Source of the DNA: Bradyrhizobium sp. BRP22
GTDB lineage: Bacteria > Pseudomonadota > Alphaproteobacteria > Rhizobiales > Xanthobacteraceae
Assembly (NCBI RefSeq): GCF_020194175.1
Contig: NZ_JADYVX010000021.1
Coordinates: forward strand, 1-64,000
Length of the DNA: 64,000 nucleotides
Direction: 5' to 3'
How positions within the stretch are numbered: the first letter of the stretch is position 1; each line of letters begins with the position of its first letter. The position numbers were made by a program, and so were the translations under genes. The notes under the pieces are model-generated. The model worked only from the letters and a program-made list of their open reading frames with translations, was not told the origin of the DNA and made no database searches. Positions 40,580-49,476 of the stretch are shown here, piece by piece.

Positions 40580-41200
40580 TTAGAAGTGATAGTTCACGCC
40601 GGCACGGATGACGCCGAAATGGTAGCCGTTCGATGCGCCGGTGATGATGAAGTTGCTGTTGGCGAGATCGACATAGAGATATTCGAGCTTGGCGCTCCAG
40701 TTCGGCGCGAAGCCCATTTCCGCGCCGAGGCCGGCGGTCCAGCCGACATTGGTGTGGGATTCCGACAGGCCGAAGGTCTCGGCGCGCAATTCGCCGAACG
40801 CGAGGCCGGCGGTGGCGTAGAACAGCACGTTCTGGAACGCGTAGCCGCCGCGGCCGCGGATGGTGCCGAACCACGGGTTGGAGAATTTCCATGGCGCAAA
40901 GGTCTCTTCCGCGCCGGTCGCCTGGATGTCGCCTTCGGCGCCGAACACCCACGGGCCGTTGGTCCAGTTGTAGCCGATCTGTGCGCCGCCCGTGAAACCC
41001 GACGGCTTGGCCGGGTTGTTGTCCACGCCACCCCAGGAATAGCCGAGATTGCCGCCGAGATAAGGCCCCGCCCAGCTCAGGGCATTGAGCGGCTGGTTGA
41101 CGGTATAGGGCGCGCGATAATTGAAATCGGCCGCCGCTGACGACGTCGTCCACCCCGCGACGAACAGCGCCAGCAGGCGCAAGACGACAAACCGCTTCAT
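40580..41200 (-). CDS. Outer-membrane beta-barrel protein (Omp25/RopB-like)
   Basis: A 206-residue protein: signal peptide (MKRFVVLRLLALFVAGWTTS SAAADF), then WAGPYLGGNLGYSWGG, GFTGGAQIGYNWTNGPWVFG, GRGGYAFQNVLFYATAGLAF, WTAGLGAEMGFAPNWSAKLE and GVIRAGVNYHF. The alternating strands, repeated glycine/aromatic pairs and final Phe are the pattern of the OmpA-like/Omp25 small barrels of rhizobiales. The start at 41200 gives the signal; the frame runs 6 codons further. A CtrA-like site lies 105 bases upstream. Confidence 0.92.
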   Translation of the reverse strand: MKRFVVLRLLALFVAGWTTSSAAADFNYRAPYTVNQPLNALSWAGPYLGGNLGYSWGGVDNNPAKPSGFTGGAQIGYNWTNGPWVFGAEGDIQATGAEETFAPWKFSNPWFGTIRGRGGYAFQNVLFYATAGLAFGELRAETFGLSESHTNVGWTAGLGAEMGFAPNWSAKLEYLYVDLANSNFIITGASNGYHFGVIRAGVNYHF

Positions 41201-41304
41201 CGCAACCGCACTCCACACGCAACAGCCGCAGCCCGCCGGTTGCGAAGGCCGGCGTGGTTACGGAATTCACTTACTTTTCGGGAAGATTTATCGAAAGTTT
41301 TAAG

Positions 41305-41319
41305 TTAAAGGCCTGTTAA
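41305..41319. promoter_or_regulatory. Candidate CtrA box (TTAA-N7-TTAA)
   Basis: TTAAAGGCCTGTTAA, the canonical spacing of the alphaproteobacterial CtrA binding site, between the divergent outer-membrane-protein and uvrC genes; another TTAA lies at 41299. CtrA itself is not in this window. Confidence 0.35.
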
Positions 41320-41425
41320 GAGAGGCTGTTGCCCACCCATCAGTCTTAATGGAGTGTTACCGGCGCGGGGCTTTCCCCGACGCCCGATGCTGGCGATGGC
41401 CGCCGGTAACGCCTAGTTTAGGCCC

Positions 41426-43507
41426 ATGGATCACGATTCTACCGACCATCCGAAGGCGCCCGCACCCAAGGGAACGCGCCACGGCCGAAACCCAGATTTG
41501 CCGCCGCAGGACCTCGCGCTCGTCACCGGCGACGTCGATCCGGCGACGTCGGCCACGGATGACGACGAGGACGCCCGGCTGCCCGAGGTTCCCGAGGAAC
41601 CGGCTGAGGCCGTCGGCGAGGGCACGCTCGCGGTCGGCCATGCCGCGATCGAGAATGCGGTGCGGCTCGCCCCGACCTCCCCGGGGGTCTACCGCATGCT
41701 CAATGCGGCCCACGACGTGCTCTATGTCGGCAAGGCCAAGAACGTCCGCAAGCGACTTTCTTCCTATGCCCGGCCCAACGCGCCGCTGCCGGCGCGCATC
41801 CTGCGCATGATTGCGGCGACGGTGAATGTCGAGATCGTCTCGACCACGACCGAGACCGAGGCGCTGCTGCTCGAGGCCAACCTCATCAAGCAGCTCCGGC
41901 CGCGCTTCAACGTGCAACTGCGCGACGACAAATCGTTTCCTTATATCCTGATCACCGGCGACCATTGGGCGCCGCAGATCCTCAAACATCGCGGTGCGCA
42001 GACGCGCCCCGGCCGCTATTTCGGCCCGTTCGCCTCCGCCGGCGCCGTCAACCGCACCATCACGGCGCTACAACGCGCGTTCCTGATCCGCTCCTGCACC
42101 GACGGCTTCTTCGAAAGCCGCACCCGCCCCTGCCTGCTCTACCAGATCCGCCGCTGCTCCGGCCCCTGCACCAGCGAGATCGATTTCCCCGGCTACAGCG
42201 AACTGGTGCGCGAGGCGACCGAATTTCTGTCCGGCCGCAGCCATGCGGTGAAGCAGGAGCTTGCCGCCGAGATGGAGAAGGCCTCCGGCGAGCTCGAATT
42301 CGAGACCGCCGCGCTCTACCGCGACCGCCTCGCCGCGCTGTCGGCGATCCAGTCCCAGCAGGGCATCAACCCGCGCACGGTGGAGGAAGCCGACGTGTTC
42401 GCCATCCATCAGGAGGGCGGCTATTCCTGCGTCGAGGTGTTCTTCTTCCGCACCGGCCAGAACTGGGGCAACCGTGCCTATTTCCCGCGCGCGGAAAAGT
42501 CGTTCACATCAGAGGAGGTGCTCTCCTCCTTCCTCACACAGTTCTACGATGACAAGCCGCCACCAAGACTCATCCTGCTCTCGCACGAGGTCGAGGACCT
42601 GGCGCTGCTCGCCGACGCGCTGTCGGTGAAGGCCGGGCGCAGGGTCGAGGTTTCCGCGCCCAAGCGCGGCGAGAAGAAAGAGCTGGTCACGCATGCGCTG
42701 ACCAATGCGCGCGAGGCGCTCGGCCGCAAGCTCGCGGACACCGCAACCCAGGGCCGGCTGCTCGAAGGCATGGCCACGACGCTCGGCCTGCCCCGGGTGC
42801 CGAAGCGCATCGAGGTCTACGACAACAGCCACATCCAGGGCACCAACGCGGTCGGCGCCATGATCGTGGCGGGCCCCGACGGGTTCATGAAGAACCAGTA
42901 CCGCAAGTTCAACATCAAGTCCGAGGGACTGACCCCGGGCGACGACTACGCCATGATGCGCGAGGTGCTGGAACGGCGCTTCAAGCGGCTCTTGAAGCCG
43001 GCCGAAGGCGACGCGGCCAAGGTCAAGGCCGACGACGATTCCTTCCCGCAATGGCCCGACCTCGTCATCATCGACGGCGGCCGGGGGCAATTGAACGCGG
43101 TGAAGGAGATTTTCGACCAGCTTGGGCTGAGCCAGGTCTCCCTGATGGCGGTGGCAAAGGGACCGGAGCGCGACGCCGGCCGCGAAACGCTGTTCATGCC
43201 CGGCCGCGAGGCGATCAAGCTCGAGCCGCGCGATCCCGTGCTGTATTTCATCCAGCGGCTGCGCGACGAGGCGCACCGTTTCGTGATCGGCTCGCACCGC
43301 AAGCTGCGCAAGAAAGACATCCGCGAGGCCGGCCTGCAGGAAATTCCCGGCATCGGGCCCTCGCGCAAGCGCGCGCTGCTGCATCATTTCGGAACGTTGA
43401 AGGAGATCGAGCGCGCCTCGATCGCCGACCTCGGCAAGGTTCCCGGCGTCAGCGCCGAGAGTGCGCGGAAGATCTTCGAGTTTTTCCACGCCCAGCCGGG
43501 GAGCTAG
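41426..43507 (+). CDS. uvrC: Excinuclease ABC subunit C (UvrC)
   Basis: A 693-residue endonuclease making both incisions around UvrB-bound damage. An acidic ~70-residue N-terminal extension precedes the GIY-YIG domain (SPGVYRMLNAAHDVLYVGKA near residue 87), with 3'-incision residues in KNVRKRL. The UVR domain that contacts UvrB (ELAAEMEKASGELEFETAAL) is near 279, the RNase-H-like 5'-incision domain (YDNSHIQGTNAVGAMIVAGP, IIDGGRGQLNAVKE) near 465-560, and the HhH pair (IPGIGPSRKRALLHHFGTLK) near 640. First gene of a likely uvrC-pgsA-moaD-moaE operon. Confidence 0.97.
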   Translation: MDHDSTDHPKAPAPKGTRHGRNPDLPPQDLALVTGDVDPATSATDDDEDARLPEVPEEPAEAVGEGTLAVGHAAIENAVRLAPTSPGVYRMLNAAHDVLYVGKAKNVRKRLSSYARPNAPLPARILRMIAATVNVEIVSTTTETEALLLEANLIKQLRPRFNVQLRDDKSFPYILITGDHWAPQILKHRGAQTRPGRYFGPFASAGAVNRTITALQRAFLIRSCTDGFFESRTRPCLLYQIRRCSGPCTSEIDFPGYSELVREATEFLSGRSHAVKQELAAEMEKASGELEFETAALYRDRLAALSAIQSQQGINPRTVEEADVFAIHQEGGYSCVEVFFFRTGQNWGNRAYFPRAEKSFTSEEVLSSFLTQFYDDKPPPRLILLSHEVEDLALLADALSVKAGRRVEVSAPKRGEKKELVTHALTNAREALGRKLADTATQGRLLEGMATTLGLPRVPKRIEVYDNSHIQGTNAVGAMIVAGPDGFMKNQYRKFNIKSEGLTPGDDYAMMREVLERRFKRLLKPAEGDAAKVKADDDSFPQWPDLVIIDGGRGQLNAVKEIFDQLGLSQVSLMAVAKGPERDAGRETLFMPGREAIKLEPRDPVLYFIQRLRDEAHRFVIGSHRKLRKKDIREAGLQEIPGIGPSRKRALLHHFGTLKEIERASIADLGKVPGVSAESARKIFEFFHAQPGS

Positions 43508-43597
43508 AGGGATGGAGTCATCAAGGCGTCGCCGGCGGCGGACCATCTTATGGGCCCCACGGTTGACCTCGACGCTTCAGCGGTATTGGTAAGACGG

Positions 43598-44212
43598 ATG
43601 AACATGGCGACCACACGGGGGCAGCCCAAGACCCTGTCCCTTCCGAATATCCTGACCTACGCCCGCATCGCCGCCATCCCGGTGGTGGTCGGCTGCATTT
43701 ATGTGCAGGCGATCCTGGACGGCCCGCTGTGGCTGCGCTGGGTGGCGGTCGCGATCTTCATCGCGGCCGGCATCACCGATTACCTCGACGGCTACTACGC
43801 GCGGATCTGGAACCAGCAATCGGCGTTCGGCCGGATGCTGGACCCGATCGCCGACAAGCTGCTGGTCGCCTCCTGCCTGCTGATGCTGGCCGCGGACGGC
43901 ATCATCCACGGCTGGACGCTGTGGGCCGCGATCGTCATCCTGTGCCGGGAGATCCTGGTGTCGGGCCTGCGCGAATATCTCGCTGGCCTGCGCGTCAGCG
44001 TGCCCGTGACCAAGCTCGCCAAATGGAAGACGACAGTGCAACTCGTCGCAATCGGCTTCCTGCTGGCCGGCGAGGCGGGCGATCAGGTGGTTCCGGTGGT
44101 CACCTTGACCGGACTGACATTGCTGTGGATCTCCGCCATCGTCACGATCTATACCGGCTATGATTATTTCCGCGCCGGCATCCATCATCTGATCAAGGAG
44201 GATGAAGGATGA
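43598..44212 (+). CDS. pgsA: Phosphatidylglycerophosphate synthase
   Basis: A 204-residue inner-membrane enzyme (about five helices) condensing CDP-diacylglycerol with glycerol 3-phosphate, first committed step of phosphatidylglycerol and cardiolipin synthesis; phosphatidylglycerol is the donor used by Lgt. The CDP-alcohol phosphotransferase motif is DYLDGYYARIWNQQSAFGRM LDPIADK with all conserved Asp residues. NMATTRGQPKTLSLPNILTY at the start; a start at 43604 is possible. Its stop overlaps the moaD ATG. Confidence 0.95.
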   Translation: MNMATTRGQPKTLSLPNILTYARIAAIPVVVGCIYVQAILDGPLWLRWVAVAIFIAAGITDYLDGYYARIWNQQSAFGRMLDPIADKLLVASCLLMLAADGIIHGWTLWAAIVILCREILVSGLREYLAGLRVSVPVTKLAKWKTTVQLVAIGFLLAGEAGDQVVPVVTLTGLTLLWISAIVTIYTGYDYFRAGIHHLIKEDEG

Positions 44213-44460
44213 GGGTGAAATATTTCGCCTGGGTCCGCGAACGCATCGGCAAGGCCGAAGAGACCATCGAGCCGCCGGCCGAGATCCGCACCGTCGGCGA
44301 CCTGATCGAGTGGCTCGCCGGGCGTGACGAGGCCTCCGCCTATGCCTTCGAGAAGCCGAAAGTGATCCGCGCTGCGATCGACCATGCCCATGTCAGGCAG
44401 GACGCCGCGATCTCAGGCGCGCGCGAGATCGCATTCTTCCCGCCGATGACGGGCGGCTGA
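44209..44460 (+). CDS. moaD: Molybdopterin synthase sulfur carrier subunit
   Basis: An 83-residue ubiquitin-like protein ending FFPPMTGG; the C-terminal diglycine is thiocarboxylated and carries sulfur to precursor Z. MRVKYFAWVRERIGKAEETI at the start. The ATG overlaps the pgsA stop (ATGA). It is followed after 7 bases by moaE, the large subunit. Confidence 0.96.
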   Translation: MRVKYFAWVRERIGKAEETIEPPAEIRTVGDLIEWLAGRDEASAYAFEKPKVIRAAIDHAHVRQDAAISGAREIAFFPPMTGG

Positions 44461-44467
44461 GCACGAC

Positions 44468-44935
44468 ATGACCGCGATTGCGACCATCCGCATCCAGGAA
44501 GCCGATTTCGATATCGCGCAGGAGATTGCCGCGATGAGCAGGGACCGCACCGATATCGGCGCCGTCGTCAGCTTCACCGGTGTCTGCCGCGGCAGCGAGA
44601 ACGGCGAGCCGATCGCGGCGCTCACGCTGGAGCATTATCCCGGCATGGCGGAGGCCGAGATCAGGCGCCACGCCGAAGAAGCGATGTCGCGCTGGCCGCT
44701 GTCGGGTCTTACCGCCATTCACCGCGTCGGCCGCATCGCGCCGGGCGAGAACATCGTGCTGGTCGTGACGGCATCACAGCACCGGCAGGCCGCATTCCAG
44801 GCTGCCGAATTCCTGATGGACTACCTGAAGACCAGCGCGCCGTTCTGGAAGCGCGAGGAAAGCGCACGGGGATCGAGCTGGATCGAAGCCCGCGACCACG
44901 ATGACGCGGCGGCCGCGCGCTGGACCAAATCCTGA
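44468..44935 (+). CDS. moaE: Molybdopterin synthase catalytic subunit
   Basis: A 155-residue subunit that builds the dithiolene of molybdopterin using MoaD-thiocarboxylate. DIGAVVSFTGVCRGSENGEP near 32, LEHYPGMAEAEIRRHAEEAM near 57, the active-site region HRVGRIAPGENIVLVVTASQ near 86 and KTSAPFWKREE near 121 with the catalytic lysines. Only moaD/moaE of the pathway are here. Confidence 0.96.
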   Translation: MTAIATIRIQEADFDIAQEIAAMSRDRTDIGAVVSFTGVCRGSENGEPIAALTLEHYPGMAEAEIRRHAEEAMSRWPLSGLTAIHRVGRIAPGENIVLVVTASQHRQAAFQAAEFLMDYLKTSAPFWKREESARGSSWIEARDHDDAAAARWTKS

Positions 44936-45906
44936 TGGCCAAGCGTACCACGCCGGCCGCCAAGCGCGGCCGCTCTCCAGAGAAATCCCCGAAAGTCGCA
45001 GCAGGCGAACTCAAGACCCTGCTCGATTTCGTCCGTTACGCGGTGAGCCGCTTCACCGAGGCAAAGCTCGTGTTCGCGCACGGCACCACCGATCCGGTGG
45101 CGGAGGCTGCGTTCCTGGTCTGCGAAACCCTGCATCTGCATCCCGATCAGTTCGACTACTTTGCCGACGCACGCGTCACCGCGCGCGAAGGCGGCAAGAT
45201 CCTCGATGTGATCGAGCGCCGCATCGCGACGCGAAAGCCGGCCGCCTATCTCGTCAACAAGATCTACATGCGCGGCCTGCCCTTCTATGTCGACGAGCGC
45301 ACCATCGTGCCGCGCTCCTTCATCGGCGAACTCCTGGATTCGCATTTCGGCGGCGACGAGGAGGAAGGCGGCTCGCTGATCGACGACCCCGCCTCGGTCG
45401 TGACCGTGCTCGACCTCTGCACCGGCTCCGGCTGCCTTGCGATCCTCGCCAGCCGCAGTTTCCCGAATGCCGACATCGATGCGGTCGATATCTCGAAGGA
45501 TGCGCTGGCGGTCGCCGCGCGCAACGTCAGGGATTATGGTCTGGAAGATCGCCTGACGCTGCACCAGGGCGACCTGTTCGAACCGCTCGCGGGCAGGCGT
45601 TACGACCTCATCATCTCCAATCCGCCCTATGTCGATGCGCTCGGCATGGCCTCGCTGCCGCGGGAATGCCGCGCCGAGCCGAAACTCGCCTTCGATGGCG
45701 GCGCCGACGGGCTCGACATTGTCAGGCGCATCCTCGCCGAAGCGCCGCAGCACCTGAGCCCGGAAGGCGGCCTGCTCTGCGAGATCGGCCGTGGCCGCGA
45801 ACTCCTGGAAGCCGCTTATCCACAGCTGCCGTTGCTCTGGCTCGATACCGAGGATTCCGAGGCCGAAGTGTTCTGGATCGGTGCAACCGATCTCTCGTCG
45901 GTTTGA
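44935..45906 (+). CDS. prmB: Ribosomal protein L3 N5-glutamine methyltransferase PrmB
   Basis: A 323-residue class I methyltransferase of the HemK/PrmB group: SAM motif VLDLCTGSGCLAILASRSF near 161 and the glutamine-methylation motif ISNPPYVDALG near 222. A basic Lys/Arg-rich start (AKRTTPAAKRGRSPEKSPKV) precedes the helical N-domain. The ATG shares one base with the moaE stop, so it may be coupled. PrmB over PrmC is chosen because the N-terminal half fits the longer L3-type enzymes; PrmC would be shorter. Confidence 0.88.
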   Translation: MAKRTTPAAKRGRSPEKSPKVAAGELKTLLDFVRYAVSRFTEAKLVFAHGTTDPVAEAAFLVCETLHLHPDQFDYFADARVTAREGGKILDVIERRIATRKPAAYLVNKIYMRGLPFYVDERTIVPRSFIGELLDSHFGGDEEEGGSLIDDPASVVTVLDLCTGSGCLAILASRSFPNADIDAVDISKDALAVAARNVRDYGLEDRLTLHQGDLFEPLAGRRYDLIISNPPYVDALGMASLPRECRAEPKLAFDGGADGLDIVRRILAEAPQHLSPEGGLLCEIGRGRELLEAAYPQLPLLWLDTEDSEAEVFWIGATDLSSV

Positions 45907-46046
45907 CGCAAACCGGTATCCGCTTCGTTCGAGCACGTGACGCAGCGCAACGCGGCGGAAATATCGCAGCTCGCGCCGTTCACGTGGCGCAGCGAAGCTG
46001 ATACTTTCGAGGGCAAATCAGTTTCACCGCCGCCAACGAGGCCCCC

Positions 46047-47393
46047 ATGCTGGACAAGAGCCCCCGCCCCGCCGCCGTCAACGTTCCCAACGACTTCGCT
46101 GCGCATTGGATGCCGTTCACCGCCAACCGTGCCTTCAAGAAGCAGCCGCGGCTGCTCGCCGGCTCCAAGGACATGCACTATTTCACCGTCGACGGCCGCA
46201 AGATCATCGACGCGGCCGCCGGCATGTGGTGCTGCAATGCCGGCCATGGCCGCACTCAGATTGCCGAAGCGATCGCCAAGCAGGCCGAGGCGATGGACTA
46301 CGCGCCGCCGTTCCAGTTCGGCATCCCGCAATCCTTCGAGCTCGCCAGCCGCATCGCCGACCTGGCGCCGGAAGGACTCGACAACGTGTTCTTCTGCAAT
46401 TCGGGATCCGAAGCGGCCGACACCGCGCTGAAGATCGCGCTCGCCTATCACCAGATCAGCGGCCAGGGCAGCCGCATCCGCCTGATCGGCCGCGAGCGCG
46501 GCTATCACGGCGTTGGCTTCGGCGGCACCTCGGTCGGCGGCATCGTCGGCAACCGCAAGCTGTTCGGCTCGCTGCTCACCGGCGTCGATCATCTGCCGGC
46601 AACCTATGACCGCGACAAGCAGGCCTTCACCAAGGGCGAGCCGGACTATGGCGCGCATTTCGCCGACGAGCTCGAGCGTCTCGTCAACCTGCACGGCGCC
46701 AACACCATCGCCGCCGTCATCGTCGAGCCGATGGCGGGCTCGACCGGCGTGCTGCCGGCCCCGAAGGGTTATCTGAAGCGGCTGCGCGAGATCACCGAGA
46801 AGCATGGCATCCTCCTGATCTTCGACGAGGTCATCACTGGCTATGGCCGGCTCGGCTTTGCCTTTGCCGCGGAGCGCTATGGCGTGACGCCCGATATGAT
46901 CACCTTCGCAAAGGGCATCACCAACGGCGCTGCGCCAATGGGCGGCGTGATCGTGCGCGGCGCCATCCACGACGCCTTCATGAACGGACCCGAGCATGTG
47001 GTCGAGCTGACCCATGGCTACACCTATTCGGCGCACCCGCTGGCCTGCGCCGCGGGCCTTGCGACGTTCGACATCTATCGCGAGGAGAAGCTGTTCGAAC
47101 GCGCCAACAAGCTCGAGCCGAAATTCGCCGATGCCGTGATGTCGCTGCGGAATGAGCCGAACGTGGTCGACATCCGTACCGTGGGACTCACCGCCGGCAT
47201 CGACCTCGCCCCGAACGCGGACGGCCCCGGCAAGCGCGGCTTCGCCGCACTCAACAGCGCCTTCCACGACAACGACCTGATGCTGCGCATCGCCGGCGAC
47301 TCGCTGTGCCTGACGCCGCCCTTGATCGTCAGCGAGGACCAGATCGGCGAGATCATCGACAAGGTCGGCAAGATCATCCGCGCCGTGGCGTAG
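46047..47393 (+). CDS. Omega-amino acid:pyruvate aminotransferase
   Basis: A 448-residue class III PLP aminotransferase. HWMPFTANRAFKKQPRLLAG near residue 20, NSGSEAADTALKIALAYHQI near 119, ERGYHGVGFGGTSVGG near 148, LLIFDEVITGYGRLG near 255, and the PLP lysine in FAKGITNGAAPMGG near 291. The closest named enzymes use beta-alanine or other omega-amino acids with pyruvate. It stands alone after prmB with 140 bases of upstream sequence that holds no clear regulatory motif. Confidence 0.92.
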   Translation: MLDKSPRPAAVNVPNDFAAHWMPFTANRAFKKQPRLLAGSKDMHYFTVDGRKIIDAAAGMWCCNAGHGRTQIAEAIAKQAEAMDYAPPFQFGIPQSFELASRIADLAPEGLDNVFFCNSGSEAADTALKIALAYHQISGQGSRIRLIGRERGYHGVGFGGTSVGGIVGNRKLFGSLLTGVDHLPATYDRDKQAFTKGEPDYGAHFADELERLVNLHGANTIAAVIVEPMAGSTGVLPAPKGYLKRLREITEKHGILLIFDEVITGYGRLGFAFAAERYGVTPDMITFAKGITNGAAPMGGVIVRGAIHDAFMNGPEHVVELTHGYTYSAHPLACAAGLATFDIYREEKLFERANKLEPKFADAVMSLRNEPNVVDIRTVGLTAGIDLAPNADGPGKRGFAALNSAFHDNDLMLRIAGDSLCLTPPLIVSEDQIGEIIDKVGKIIRAVA

Positions 47394-47523
47394 GGCCCGA
47401 CGCGCCACGAAGCCCTGCCCTGAAAGTTCAGGGGAGGCGGCTGCCGCCGTTCGGAACATTCAAAACCCATTCCAGTTGCCTCCGCGCGGACGATCACGTC
47501 CGGTCTTGCGGAGGAAACAGCAC

Positions 47524-48120
47524 ATGCTTGCGCCCTCGAGCCATCTGCTGCGCGCTGGTATCGGGCTGAAACTCAACCAGCTCAAGCGCGCCACGCGGTC
47601 CTATGTGCGCGATCGAACCGATCAGGCGACCGGCGCAGTGACCTCCTATGCCGTCGCGGCCGGCTTGTTTGCCGTCGGCGGAATTTTCCTGATCGCCGCG
47701 TGCCTCGTCGGCGTCACCGCGTTGTTTCGCTGGGTCGAGATGCACTACGGGCTGTTCCCGGCCTTCGGCGTGGTCGGCGGCCTCTTGTTGCTGATTGCGG
47801 CGGTGTGCGCCGGTCTTGCTATCGTCAACCTCAAGCGGCCAGCGCCCGAGTTCCCATCGCTCGGGAGCAGGCTCCGCGTCGCCCTGGTCGGCAGTTCGGT
47901 GCAGCGCCAGATGCAGCGATTGGACGACCAGCCCCCATCCGAACGGGCAGCTACCGCGGCCCATGCCTATGACGAGCCGCAAAGTGCGCCCGACCGGCAG
48001 GGCGGCGGCATCGACCGCAACGTACAGGCCGGTCTCGTTGCGGCCGCCCTGTTGTTGGGCTGGGTCGCCCTGCGACGGCGCGAGCAGGCACAGCTGGCCC
48101 GACGAGCGACCGCGGCCTGA
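47524..48120 (+). CDS. Holin-X-like membrane protein
   Basis: A 198-residue protein: a basic helical start (LKLNQLKRATRSYVRDRTDQ), two strong membrane helices (about residues 42-68 and 79-101; AAGLFAVGGIFLIAACLVGV and FGVVGGLLLLIAAVCAGLAI), and a third near 173-186. This resembles the putative holin-X family that sits next to YihY/BrkB or cell-envelope genes in actinobacteria and proteobacteria; no phage genes are near, so a lysis role is not implied. It lies 1 base before the YihY gene. Confidence 0.7.
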   Translation: MLAPSSHLLRAGIGLKLNQLKRATRSYVRDRTDQATGAVTSYAVAAGLFAVGGIFLIAACLVGVTALFRWVEMHYGLFPAFGVVGGLLLLIAAVCAGLAIVNLKRPAPEFPSLGSRLRVALVGSSVQRQMQRLDDQPPSERAATAAHAYDEPQSAPDRQGGGIDRNVQAGLVAAALLLGWVALRRREQAQLARRATAA

Positions 48121-48121
48121 G

Positions 48122-49228
48122 ATGTCCTCGCGATCCGGACATACTGACAGCCTGCTCCTGATCGCAGCGACCACCATCTTTGTTCTCGCGGCCGAACGCT
48201 ATCTCAGGAGCGAAGTGACCCCAGCGCCTGCGCGAACTGACATGCCAGACACCTCCGGCCAAGCAGCGCGCGCCGTGGCGGAGCCAGGACGCGGCCGTCA
48301 CGCGGACAATCCGCTGCAAATTCCATGGGCCGGCTGGAAGGACATCCTGTGGCGCACCTATCAGCGCAGCAACGATGACCGCCTACTGGCGACCGCCGCG
48401 GGTGTGGTGTTCTTCGGTCTGCTCGCAATCTTTCCGGCCATTACCGCGCTGGTCTCGTTTTACGGGCTGTTTGCCGATCCTTCGACCATCACGCAGAATC
48501 TCCAGAGCCTATCGCTGATGCTTCCCGAAGGGTCGTTCCAGATCGTGCAGGACCAGATCGGGCGCGTGCTCGCCAAGGGCAGTGGCGAGTTGGGCGTGAC
48601 ATTCCTGTTCGGGCTCGTGCTCGCGATCTGGAGCGCCAATGCGGGGATGAAGGCCGTTATCGATGCCCTCAACGTCGCTTATGGCGAGAAGGAGAAGCGC
48701 GGCTTCCTGAAGCTGAACATGATTTCATTGACGCTGACCATTGCGGCGATCATCGCCTTGGTCCTGATGGTCAACGCCGTTGTGGTGCTGCCGCTGGCGC
48801 TTGACCGTCTCGGGCTGCAGCCGGTCAGCCAGCTCATCGTCAGCCTCGCACGATGGCCACTGATGCTCATCCTTCTCGTGATCGCGCTCGCCGTGCTCTA
48901 CCGATTCGGTCCGAGCCGGCGTTCGCCGCAATGGGAATGGCTTGGCGTCGGCACATTGGTTGCCGTGCTGCTCTGGATCACGGGTTCGGCAGCATTGTCC
49001 TGGTATCTTTCCAATTTCGCAAACTACACCGCGACCTATGGCTCGCTCGGCGCCGCGATCGGCTTCATGATGTGGATGTGGATGTCCGCCATCGTCGTGC
49101 TTCTGGGCGCAGAGTTGAATTCGGAAGTCGAGCGCCAGACCCTAAAGGATACGACAGTCGGCCGGCCCAAGCCGCTTGGGGGCCGCGACGCCACGGCGGC
49201 CGACACGCTTGGGCCAGCGGTTTCGTAA
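48122..49228 (+). CDS. YihY/BrkB family membrane protein
   Basis: A 368-residue inner-membrane protein. After a short N-terminal helix (SLLLIAATTIFVLAAERYLR) and a polar linker, the BrkB domain starts WKDILWRTYQRSNDDRLLAT AAGVVFFGLLAIFPAITALV near residue 70, and five more helices follow, ending MWMWMSAIVVLLGAELNSEV. Members are often mis-labelled RNase BN; the true function is unknown. It is probably translated together with the holin-like gene upstream. Confidence 0.88.
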   Translation: MSSRSGHTDSLLLIAATTIFVLAAERYLRSEVTPAPARTDMPDTSGQAARAVAEPGRGRHADNPLQIPWAGWKDILWRTYQRSNDDRLLATAAGVVFFGLLAIFPAITALVSFYGLFADPSTITQNLQSLSLMLPEGSFQIVQDQIGRVLAKGSGELGVTFLFGLVLAIWSANAGMKAVIDALNVAYGEKEKRGFLKLNMISLTLTIAAIIALVLMVNAVVVLPLALDRLGLQPVSQLIVSLARWPLMLILLVIALAVLYRFGPSRRSPQWEWLGVGTLVAVLLWITGSAALSWYLSNFANYTATYGSLGAAIGFMMWMWMSAIVVLLGAELNSEVERQTLKDTTVGRPKPLGGRDATAADTLGPAVS

Positions 49229-49251
49229 GTCTCCAAGGAACGTCGGAGCGG

Positions 49252-49349
49252 CTTCGAGCGAAGTGGACACCGGTTCGCGTGAAGAAAACGCGTCAAAGCA
49301 AGGATCTGGAGCTTCGGTTCTGATTCAATCAGAACCGAAAATGCTCTAG
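49252..49349. repeat. Interspersed repeat, family B
   Basis: CGAAGTGGACACCGGTTCGC GTGAAGAAAACGCGTCAAA plus a perfect 11-bp hairpin CGGTTCTGATT C AATCAGAACCG, flanked by GAGC and GCTC. Copies at 62872-62967 and, without the hairpin part, 63479-63535. Confidence 0.85.
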
Positions 49350-49476
49350 CCTGCCGAATCAAACTTGATGGTACAGTGGTCCCGTTTTGGGGGACCGCAG
49401 ACAAGACCGCGTGAAAGGCCCGTGTTTTCCCGGGTGGGACAGGTCGGCAGCCAAACTTGAGGGCGCAACGCGCGAC

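Noticed and set aside
45816..47459. A 547-codon frame antisense to the omega-amino acid aminotransferase
   Set aside because: Shadow of the real gene, which has all class III aminotransferase motifs on the plus strand.
47524..48120. Prophage signal from the holin-like protein
   Set aside because: No other phage gene, integrase or attachment site is nearby; holin-X proteins occur on normal chromosomes.
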